Shown one piece after another: positions 1 to 4,951 of a stretch of 5,522 bases of DNA; the first letter of the stretch is position 1, and each line of letters starts with the position of its first letter. The notes under the pieces are model-generated. The model was given only the letters and a program-made list of their open reading frames with translations. It did not search any database and had not been told where the DNA came from. Both the position numbers and the translations under genes were made by a program. Origin of the DNA: Christensenella sp. UBA5399 (GTDB taxonomy: Bacteria > Bacillota > Clostridia > Christensenellales > Christensenellaceae); NCBI GenBank assembly GCA_002407725.1, contig DHOD01000062.1:1703-7224 (forward strand), given 5' to 3'.

Positions 1-420
1 CTTCGGGTCAAAATCAAACTGCGGCGGCTCCATAAACTTGCGTATAAACTGGTTGTCCTCGTCGCTGCCGCCCGCGGGCACGGACGGGTCCGGCCTGTTG
101 GGGATGGAGAGCAACAGCGCCTGCAGCTCTTCGTCGATCTTCCTGAGCCGCGCGTCGTATTCCTTTATTTTGCCCCCGGCCGCCTTCATTTCCTCCAGCA
201 GCGCTGTCGCGTCCCCGCCGTCTTTTTTCAGCATGGGGATTTCCTTGGATACCTTGTTGCGGCGGGCTTTGAGCGCCTCGGCGTCCGCCAACAGCACGCG
301 CCGCTGCTCGTCCAGCTCCACCACGCGGTTGATCGACAGCTCCACGCTCTCCTTGCCGCGCTTTTTGAGCGCTTCGGCAATCGTCTTGAAGTTATCCCGC
401 AGAATTCTTAAATCAAACAT
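1..420 (-). CDS. serS: Seryl-tRNA synthetase, N-terminal part (runs off left edge)
   Basis: Charges tRNA-Ser with serine in the cytoplasm. Only the first 140 codons are in the window and the frame is still open at base 1. The translation starts MFDLRILRDN and contains the SerRS N-terminal tRNA-binding arm, a charged, heptad-like antiparallel coiled coil at about residues 28-105. It is followed by the family junction LLLSIPNRPDPSVPAGGSDE (103-122) and then PPQFDFDP (132-139), which leads into the catalytic domain. The class II catalytic motifs lie outside the window. The ATG at 418-420 matches the usual family N-terminus. An AAGGA-type ribosome binding site (434-437, minus strand) sits about 12 nt upstream, inside the end of argS. 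The gap to argS is only 7 nt and I see no promoter between them, so the two are probably cotranscribed. The identification rests on recognising the arm and the conserved junction. Confidence 0.95.
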   Translation of the reverse strand, partial: MFDLRILRDNFKTIAEALKKRGKESVELSINRVVELDEQRRVLLADAEALKARRNKVSKEIPMLKKDGGDATALLEEMKAAGGKIKEYDARLRKIDEELQALLLSIPNRPDPSVPAGGSDEDNQFIRKFMEPPQFDFDPK

Positions 421-427
421 TTGTGTA

Positions 428-2122
428 CTACATCCTTTCGGGCGCGCGGATGCCCAGCAACGCAAGACCCCGCTTGATTGTATTTTTAACCGCTTTTGTC
501 AGCAATAAACGCGCGTTGGTCCCCGCCGCGTCCTTATCGTCGATGATCCTGTGCTCATAGTAATATTTGTTGAACGCCTGCGCCAGTTCCGTGATGTTGC
601 GCGTGACATAAAACGGCTCGGATTTTTCGATCGCCTGCTCCAGCGTCTGCGGAAACGCCTCGATCAGCTTGACCACCGGCACCGCCGCGTTGCTGGTGAG
701 CGTTGTGTAATCCACATCGCCCGCGGCGTCCCCCGCTTTGCGCAGCACGCTGGCGCAACGGGTGTGCGTGTACTGCACATACGGACCCGTCTCGCCGTCA
801 AAGTTCAGCACCCTGTCAAACGAGAAGCTGATGTCCTTGATCCGGCTTTGCGAAAGCGTGGAGTAAATGACCGCCCCAATACCGATCTCCGCCGAAATCT
901 CCTCCTTGTTTTCCAAATCCGGGTTCTTTTCGTTGATCACGTCCAGCGTCTTTTCCACCGCGCGGTCGAGCACATCCTCCAAAAAGACCACCTTGCCCTC
1001 GCGCGTGGAGATCGTGCCGTCCTCCAATGATACCATGCCAAACGCCACATGCTCGCAGTCGTCCGCCCAATCGTATCCCATCTTCTTCAGCACCGCAAAC
1101 ACCTGCCGGAAATGCAGATTTTGCTGGTACGCCACCACATACAGGTTTTTATAGAAATCGTACGTCTGCTTGCGGTATTTCGCCGCGGCCAGGTCGCGCG
1201 TCGCGTACAGCGTCGTGCCGTCCGATTTCAGTATGATGGCCGGCGGCAGGTTATATTCGTCCAGGCGCACCACATACGCGCCCTCGCTTTCCTCCAGCAG
1301 GTGCTTTTCGTTCAGTTCGTCAATGACGGCCTGCACCTTGTCGTTGTAGAAGCTCTCGCCCGCGTACGAATCAAACTGCACGTCCAGTTTTTCATAGATT
1401 TTTTTGACTTCCGTCAGCGTCAGGTCTTTGAACCACTCAAATATGCGCAACGCTTCTTTGTCGCCGTCCTCGATCTTCTTGAACCAGGCGCGTGCATCGT
1501 CGTTTAACGAATCGTCCGCTTCGGCCTCCTTGTGGAAACGCACATACAGCTCCAGCATCGCATTGATGGAACCGTTTTTGATATCCTCGTCGTTTCCCCA
1601 CATTTTGTACGCCGAAATCAGCTTGCCAAACTGCGTGCCCCAATCGCCCAGATGGTTGACTCCCACGGCATTGTAGCCCAGGTATTTGTAGATTTTGTAA
1701 AGCGCGCTGCCGATTGCCGTAGAGGAAAGGTGCCCAATGTGAAACGGCTTTGCAATGTTGATGGACGAATAATCGATCACCACTGTTGCTCCCGCGCCCA
1801 CATCCGACCTGCCCCAATCGCCGCCCGCGGCGGTGACGGCCTCCAAAACAGTCTTTACATAAAATTCCTTGTCAAAGTAAAAGTTCAGGTATCCGCCCGT
1901 CACCCTGATTTCCGCAATATACTCCGGCTTTTCGATTGCCGCCGCCAGCTCTTCCGCAATTTTGGGCGGCGCTTTTTTCAGCGTTTTCGCCAGCCTGAAG
2001 CACGGCAGGGCCGCATCGCCCATCTTTGCTTCGGGCGGCGTCTCCAGCATGTCCAGTATTGTATCCGCATCCATTTGCGCCGCCGCGCCAATCACCCCGG
2101 CAAGCGCTTTTCTGATATCCAT
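428..2122 (-). CDS. argS: Arginyl-tRNA synthetase
   Basis: Class I cytoplasmic enzyme that charges tRNA-Arg. The 564-residue length is normal for bacterial ArgRS. In order: the N-terminal Arg-specific (Add-1) domain (about 1-110), with GGYLNFYFD at 76-84; the signature HIGH at 128-131 within KPFHIGHLSS; LGDWGTQFG at 158-166, characteristic of ArgRS; a degenerate KMSKS-like loop STREGKVV at 372-379, as is common in this enzyme; and the C-terminal DALR anticodon-binding domain (about 445-564), starting with GPYVQYTHTR (446-455) and ending in the typical GLALLGIRAPERM. The start at 2120-2122 has a GAGGGAA ribosome binding site (2131-2137, minus strand) 8 nt upstream. The promoter lies at 2161-2189 (minus). 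It heads a likely argS-serS transcription unit. The predicted leader is only about 30 nt, too short for a T-box. Confidence 0.98.
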   Translation of the reverse strand: MDIRKALAGVIGAAAQMDADTILDMLETPPEAKMGDAALPCFRLAKTLKKAPPKIAEELAAAIEKPEYIAEIRVTGGYLNFYFDKEFYVKTVLEAVTAAGGDWGRSDVGAGATVVIDYSSINIAKPFHIGHLSSTAIGSALYKIYKYLGYNAVGVNHLGDWGTQFGKLISAYKMWGNDEDIKNGSINAMLELYVRFHKEAEADDSLNDDARAWFKKIEDGDKEALRIFEWFKDLTLTEVKKIYEKLDVQFDSYAGESFYNDKVQAVIDELNEKHLLEESEGAYVVRLDEYNLPPAIILKSDGTTLYATRDLAAAKYRKQTYDFYKNLYVVAYQQNLHFRQVFAVLKKMGYDWADDCEHVAFGMVSLEDGTISTREGKVVFLEDVLDRAVEKTLDVINEKNPDLENKEEISAEIGIGAVIYSTLSQSRIKDISFSFDRVLNFDGETGPYVQYTHTRCASVLRKAGDAAGDVDYTTLTSNAAVPVVKLIEAFPQTLEQAIEKSEPFYVTRNITELAQAFNKYYYEHRIIDDKDAAGTNARLLLTKAVKNTIKRGLALLGIRAPERM

Positions 2123-2160
2123 CCGTTATGTTCCCTCACATCATCGTTTTTTACTAAATT

Positions 2161-2189
2161 AATATAGCACACCGTAATGTTTTTATCAA
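2161..2189 (-). promoter_or_regulatory. Sigma-70/SigA-type promoter for argS-serS
   Basis: On the minus strand a -35 box TTGATA (2184-2189) and a -10 box TATATT (2161-2166) are separated by exactly 17 nt. A TG at the extended -10 position precedes the -10 (TGcTATATT). Transcription would start near 2154, giving a leader of about 30 nt before the argS start. The match is strong for housekeeping sigma. The -35 occupies the same bases as the region just upstream of the divergent plus-strand promoter. Confidence 0.75.
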
Positions 2190-2213
2190 ACATTCACCCA
2201 ATTATGGTATACT
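2183..2213 (+). promoter_or_regulatory. Extended -10 promoter for the plus-strand operon
   Basis: TGGTATACT at 2205-2213 is a good extended -10 element (TGn plus TATACT). The best -35 candidate, TTATCA (2183-2188), matches consensus at 4 of 6 positions but with a long 19-nt spacer, so recognition would rest mainly on the extended -10. A start near 2220 would place the GGAG ribosome binding site of the first ORF almost at the 5' end of the message. The upstream part overlaps the argS -35 on the other strand. Confidence 0.6.
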
Positions 2214-2237
2214 TTTGTGGAAACGGAGTATGCAGTC

Positions 2238-2321
2238 ATGAAATTGAGCGTAAAAAGATTGATCATATACGCAGTGTTTGGAGTTGCGGCGGCAATATTG
2301 CTGGCGCTGGCATTGCGATGA
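2238..2321 (+). CDS. Small hydrophobic membrane peptide (27 aa), coupled to apbE
   Basis: A 27-codon ORF begins MKLSVKRLIIYAVFG and continues as an alanine/leucine-rich hydrophobic stretch ending in Arg27. It has a basic N-terminus (K2, K6, R7), one predicted membrane segment at about residues 8-26, and a charged end. No family is recognised. Evidence that it is translated: a CGGAG ribosome binding site (2224-2228) with 9-nt spacing, a promoter just upstream, and a TGA stop that overlaps the apbE start as ATGA (2318-2321). apbE has no convincing ribosome binding site of its own, so the ORF may work as a coupling leader or as a genuine small membrane protein. It could also be a decayed signal sequence. 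The function is unknown. Confidence 0.5.
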   Translation: MKLSVKRLIIYAVFGVAAAILLALALR

Positions 2322-3322
2322 GGAAGGCTTTGGCAATGTGCGCCGCCATCGTTCTCGCCCTTGGCATGGCGGGGTGCGGCAATGCGCAGGAGCAGCATAC
2401 CAGCCAGTCCTTTGTCATGGATACGGTGTTCGACCAGACAGTCTACGCCGATACCGTGCTGGTAGTTGCCAGCAACACCCAGTTGGTGAACAACATCGAA
2501 GCGCTGATGTCCAAGACCATCCCCACCAGCGACATTTATAAAATCAACCATTCGCTGGGGCACGACGTCAGCGTCAACGGCGAGACCGCGCGCGTCATTC
2601 GCGCCAGCCTGCAGGTCGCCGAACAGACGGAGGGCGCGTTCAACCCCGCAATGGGCGACATCATGCAGCTTTGGGGCTTTGGCACCGAGTCCGAAAACGT
2701 CCCCTCGCCGGAGCGGATCGCAAAAGTGCTCGAGTTGTCCGACTACACCAAGGTAGAGGTGAAGGACGGCAACCTCGTCAATTCGAACGGCGTCATGCTG
2801 GATTTGGGCGGCGTGGTCAAGGGCTATGCGCTCGATTCGCTCAAGGACAACCTCGACCTGATGGGCGCGGGCCCTGCGCTGGTCAGCCTGGGCGGGTCCA
2901 TATACGCCCGCGGGACCAAGCCGGACGGCGCCCCCTGGACCATCGGCGTGCGCGACCCGTTTGGCAGTAGCACCGATTACATGGGCACGCTGGAGCTTAC
3001 CGACATGTGCATTTCCACATCGGGCAGCTACGAGCGCGGGTTCACGGAGGGCGGCGTGTATTACCACCACATCATCGACCCCGCAACCGGCTACCCCGCC
3101 AAAAATGGTCTTGTATCGGTATCGGTCATGGATGAGGGCGGGCTGGAGACCGACCTGTATTCCACCGCGTTGTTTGTTATGGGGGCAGAGAAAGGCGTGG
3201 AATTTGCGCAGGAGCATGAAATCAGCGCGCTCTTTATCACCGAAGATAAAAAGCTGTATAAAACAGGCAGTTTCGTGGATGATTTTCAACTGACAGACGA
3301 GGGATATTATACCAATCACTGA
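2318..3322 (+). CDS. apbE: FAD:protein FMN transferase (ApbE family), lipoprotein
   Basis: ApbE enzymes use FAD to attach FMN covalently to Ser/Thr of target proteins (NqrB/C, RnfD/G, FMN-binding-domain proteins) on the outer face of the membrane. The 334-residue product has a lipoprotein signal peptide with lipobox MAGC (17-20), Cys20 being the lipidated residue. Family motifs in order: FNPAMGDIMQLWGF (108-121), LDLGGVVKGYALD (161-173), LVSLGGSIYARG (188-199), STSGSYER (233-240), HHIIDPATGYP (250-260) and ETDLYSTALFVMG (277-289). The last holds the Asp and Thr expected to bind the catalytic divalent metal. The reading frame stays open upstream to 2177, but that start precedes the promoter -10. 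The ATG at 2318 gives a textbook signal peptide, and it overlaps the stop of the 27-codon ORF. Its stop codon lies within a large hairpin structure. No flavinylation target is seen nearby. Confidence 0.95.
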   Translation: MRKALAMCAAIVLALGMAGCGNAQEQHTSQSFVMDTVFDQTVYADTVLVVASNTQLVNNIEALMSKTIPTSDIYKINHSLGHDVSVNGETARVIRASLQVAEQTEGAFNPAMGDIMQLWGFGTESENVPSPERIAKVLELSDYTKVEVKDGNLVNSNGVMLDLGGVVKGYALDSLKDNLDLMGAGPALVSLGGSIYARGTKPDGAPWTIGVRDPFGSSTDYMGTLELTDMCISTSGSYERGFTEGGVYYHHIIDPATGYPAKNGLVSVSVMDEGGLETDLYSTALFVMGAEKGVEFAQEHEISALFITEDKKLYKTGSFVDDFQLTDEGYYTNH

Positions 3323-3396
3323 TAGAAAAACCTTAAAACGGTTTTTCTATCCAGCCTATAGGCTGCACAAACCAGTTGTTTGTAGTGATTGGTATA
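3308..3396 (+). repeat. Cloverleaf of perfect inverted repeats (four-way junction)
   Basis: An outer 13-bp perfect stem, TATACCAATCACT (3308-3320) with its complement at 3384-3396, encloses three hairpins laid end to end. Hairpin A has a 12-bp perfect stem (3321-3332 / 3340-3351, GATAGAAAAACC) with a 7-nt loop. Hairpin B is the 14-nt palindrome CAGCCTATAGGCTG (3352-3365). Hairpin C has a 6-bp stem ACAAAC/GTTTGT (3367-3372 / 3378-3383) with a 5-nt loop. Only C3366 is neither in a stem nor in a loop. The outer left arm includes the last codons and the TGA of apbE (3320-3322 straddles the outer stem and hairpin A). The element could fold as RNA in the 3' part of the apbE message or extrude as a cruciform in DNA. 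Hairpin A, with five U in its 3' arm, may also weaken transcription. It is not a tRNA: there is no 7-bp acceptor stem, T-loop or anticodon geometry. Confidence 0.85.
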
Positions 3397-3408
3397 GAAC
3401 GGCTTAAC

Positions 3409-3438
3409 TGCGCATAACGCCTAAATGCGTTATGCGCA
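3409..3438 (+). repeat. Perfect hairpin D between apbE and the NusG-II gene
   Basis: A 12-bp perfect inverted repeat: TGCGCATAACGC (3409-3420), a 6-nt loop CTAAAT (3421-3426), and the complement (3427-3438). It is GC-rich and has no following T-run, so it is not a classical intrinsic terminator. The next hairpin begins exactly where it ends. Confidence 0.8.
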
Positions 3439-3466
3439 CCCGGTCACTTCAAAGGGGTGACCGGGT
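3438..3466 (+). repeat. Perfect hairpin E, abutting hairpin D
   Basis: A 10-bp perfect stem ACCCGGTCAC (3438-3447) / GTGACCGGGT (3457-3466) encloses the 9-nt loop TTCAAAGGG. The arm sequence is unrelated to that of hairpin D, so the two are not copies of one repeat. The loop resembles a ribosome binding site (AAAGGGG), but no ORF is seen to use it. There is no downstream T-run. Confidence 0.8.
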
Positions 3467-3470
3467 ATTC

Positions 3471-3487
3471 AAAACACAAGGTGTTTT
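3471..3487 (+). promoter_or_regulatory. Hairpin F holding the ribosome binding site of the NusG-II gene
   Basis: AAAACAC (3471-3477) pairs with GTGTTTT (3481-3487) around a 3-nt loop AAG. The only plausible ribosome binding site for the next gene, AAGGTG (3478-3483), consists of the loop plus the first three bases of the 3' arm. It lies 10 nt before the GTG start at 3494 and 19 nt before the in-frame ATG at 3503. The site therefore supports the GTG start and is half hidden in a weak AT-rich stem. The T-run at 3484-3488 makes a weak terminator an alternative reading. Confidence 0.5.
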
Positions 3488-3493
3488 TAATTA

Positions 3494-3880
3494 GTGAATA
3501 GTATGAAGAACTCTGACGAGCACATCATCAAAATAAGCGACATTGTATACACCGCCGCCATACTGATTGCAGCGCTGGTTATTTTCGCGCTGGTAGCAGG
3601 CGGCGGAAAAGGGCAAACCGTCGTGTTTAAGCTGGACGGCGAGGTGCTGGCCGAGCTACCGCTCGACAAGGACGCCACCTACGAGGTTCAGGGCGCATAC
3701 ACCAATGTGTTTGCGATCGAGGGCAGTACGCTCCGCGTGACAGAAACAAACTGCCCCCACCAAGAATGTCAGAAGACAGGCGCGGTATCGGCCATGGGTG
3801 CCAGCATTGTGTGCGCGCCCAACCATGTGAGCGCCACAATCACCGGAGAGGGGGTGGAGATCGATGCAATTACCGGCTGA
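3494..3880 (+). CDS. NusG domain II-containing protein, membrane-anchored
   Basis: A 128-residue protein with a short cytoplasmic N-terminus, one membrane segment at about residues 17-36 (YTAAILIAALVIFALV), then an extracytoplasmic beta-rich NusG_II-type domain. Hallmarks are CPHQEC at 87-92 and IVCAPN at 105-110; the conserved Cys-Pro...Cys and Cys-x-Pro-Asn pattern suggests redox or metal chemistry, but no reaction is established. The fold is named for similarity to an inserted domain of some NusG proteins, and nothing suggests a transcription role here. The GTG start at 3494 is preferred over the ATG at 3503 because the only ribosome binding site fits it. The 3' end overlaps the next gene by 17 nt. 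As I recall, this family (EetA in Listeria) occurs with ApbE/FmnB and a Gx-family protein in flavin-based electron transfer loci. Family call confident; role inferred. Confidence 0.9.
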   Translation: MNSMKNSDEHIIKISDIVYTAAILIAALVIFALVAGGGKGQTVVFKLDGEVLAELPLDKDATYEVQGAYTNVFAIEGSTLRVTETNCPHQECQKTGAVSAMGASIVCAPNHVSATITGEGVEIDAITG

Positions 3881-4391
3881 TGGAACGCGTAAGTTTGTGT
3901 TTGCGTCCGTGCTCTGCGGCATCGCTCTTGCCTTGTCGCTGATCGATTCCGCCATCTCTTCCGCTATTTTTCCATTGCCCGGCTTCAAGCTGGGGCTGGC
4001 CAACATCGTATCGCTGTTTGCCATTTACACATTGGGTTTTTCTTATGCTTTTTTGATATTGGTTGTGCGCAGCCTGGTCACGGCGCTGCTCTCCGGCAAC
4101 GTAACCATGCTGTTTTTTTCGCTGGCGGCCGGGGCGGCAAGCATCGTTGTCATGTGGCTGCTGGTCGGCCGGTTGAGCATCATCAAAACCAGCGTAACCG
4201 GCTCCGTTTGCCACAACGCGGTGCAGGTGGCCGTCGCCATGGTCATCACATCCACGCCACAGGTCGCCTATTACATGCCCATATTGATTGCAGCGGGCAC
4301 ACTGAGCGGCTTTGCAATGGGCGCGCTGTGCACGCTTATTATCAGGCGCCTCAAAATACCCACCATACAACACCCCTGGAGGATCACATGA
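3864..4391 (+). CDS. Gx transporter family / heptaprenyl diphosphate synthase component I-like membrane protein
   Basis: A 175-residue, strongly hydrophobic protein with about five membrane segments. The family signature PGFKLGLANIVSLFAIYTLG lies at about residues 37-56, followed by the conserved RSLVTALLSGNVTMLFFSL (68-86) and a late GSVCHNAVQVAVA stretch. Such proteins were historically called component I of heptaprenyl diphosphate synthase and are now annotated as Gx transporters resembling ECF S-components. The substrate is unknown; a quinone-precursor or flavin-related role is only suggested by neighbours. The ATG at 3864 follows an AGGGGGTGGAG-type ribosome binding site within the preceding gene. 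The start overlaps that gene by 17 nt, and the stop overlaps the next start as ATGA. No polyprenyl synthetase catalytic subunit is in the window. Family call good, function uncertain. Confidence 0.87.
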   Translation: MQLPADGTRKFVFASVLCGIALALSLIDSAISSAIFPLPGFKLGLANIVSLFAIYTLGFSYAFLILVVRSLVTALLSGNVTMLFFSLAAGAASIVVMWLLVGRLSIIKTSVTGSVCHNAVQVAVAMVITSTPQVAYYMPILIAAGTLSGFAMGALCTLIIRRLKIPTIQHPWRIT

Positions 4392-4951
4392 AAAAAATAC
4401 TGGCCTTACTGCTGTGCGTTATTCTTTGCTGCTTTCCCATTGCCGCATGCGCAAACTCATCCGCATCTGCCCCTATTGTAGAAATGGAGATGGCAGACGG
4501 CGGCATTGTGCGCATCCAGCTCGACCCCGAAGCCGCGCCCGTTACGGTAGAGAATTTTATCGGTCTTGTCAACGACGGTTTTTATGACGGGTTGATATTC
4601 CACCGTGTCATTGAAGGATTCATGGTGCAGGGCGGCGACCCGACCGGGCAGGGCAACGGTGGCAGCGGTACCAAAATTGAAGGCGAGTTTGCCGCGGGCG
4701 GGCACGACAACCCCATATCGCACAATCGTGGCGTCATCAGCATGGCGCGTTCCGGCAACGATTACAATTCCGCATCCAGCCAGTTTTTCATCGTCCACGA
4801 GGACTCCACCTTTCTGGACGGCGAATACGCGGCGTTTGGCAAGGTGACCGAAGGCATGGATGTTGTGGACGCCATCGCTGCTGTAGAAACAGGTGAAAAC
4901 GACAGGCCGCTTACCGATGTGGTCATCGCATCCATCCGCGTTGTGGAATGA
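4388..4951 (+). CDS. Lipoprotein cyclophilin-type peptidyl-prolyl isomerase
   Basis: Catalyses cis-trans isomerisation at Xaa-Pro bonds, here outside the cytoplasmic membrane as a tethered folding factor. The 187-residue product has a lipoprotein signal peptide with lipobox IAAC (18-21), then a compact bacterial cyclophilin domain (about 29-187). Visible active-site elements are FHRVIEGFMVQGGDPTGQG (71-89), with the catalytic Arg73, Phe78 and Gln81, and SQFFI (131-135). FLDGEYAAFGKV (142-153) has Phe142 where human cyclophilin A has Trp121, which usually means weak cyclosporin binding. The open frame extends upstream to 4154, but the ATG at 4388 has GGAGG (4378-4382) at 5-nt spacing and gives the signal peptide. 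It overlaps the preceding stop as ATGA and the following start in the same way, so it is embedded in a coupled operon. Confidence 0.95.
   Translation: MKKILALLLCVILCCFPIAACANSSASAPIVEMEMADGGIVRIQLDPEAAPVTVENFIGLVNDGFYDGLIFHRVIEGFMVQGGDPTGQGNGGSGTKIEGEFAAGGHDNPISHNRGVISMARSGNDYNSASSQFFIVHEDSTFLDGEYAAFGKVTEGMDVVDAIAAVETGENDRPLTDVVIASIRVVE

Noticed and set aside
38..508. Plus-strand open frame opposite serS
   Set aside because: Serine-rich low-complexity translation, antisense to the recognisable SerRS coiled-coil arm. There is no ribosome binding site.
2123..2160. T-box riboswitch in the argS leader
   Set aside because: The predicted leader is only about 30 nt, with no stem I, no T-box TGG-containing consensus and no terminator.
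2177..2317. Upstream extension of apbE to the ATG at 2177 (47 more residues)
   Set aside because: That start lies upstream of the best plus-strand -10 box, has no ribosome binding site, and would bury the lipoprotein signal peptide at residue 48.
2186..3319. Long minus-strand open frame opposite apbE (377 codons)
   Set aside because: It is antisense to a gene with all ApbE motifs. Its translation shows no recognisable domain and reflects codon bias of the GC-rich gene on the other strand.
3308..3396. tRNA or tRNA-like gene
   Set aside because: Cloverleaf-shaped only in outline: 13-bp outer stem, no D-loop or T-loop consensus, no discriminator/CCA region, and the outer arm includes the end of apbE.
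3390..3398. Promoter for the NusG-II gene (TGGTATAGA, extended -10-like)
   Set aside because: No acceptable -35 at usual spacing, and the bases form the right arm of the cloverleaf outer stem, which explains them better. Weak activity cannot be excluded.
3308..3487. Integron attC sites or a CRISPR array
   Set aside because: Stems are perfect, without the extrahelical bases and GTT core sites of attC. There is no repeated direct unit with spacers.
4154..4387. Upstream extension of the cyclophilin frame into the Gx-family gene
   Set aside because: The ATG at 4388 has GGAGG at good spacing and begins a clear lipoprotein signal. The extension is out-of-frame translation of a conserved membrane protein.
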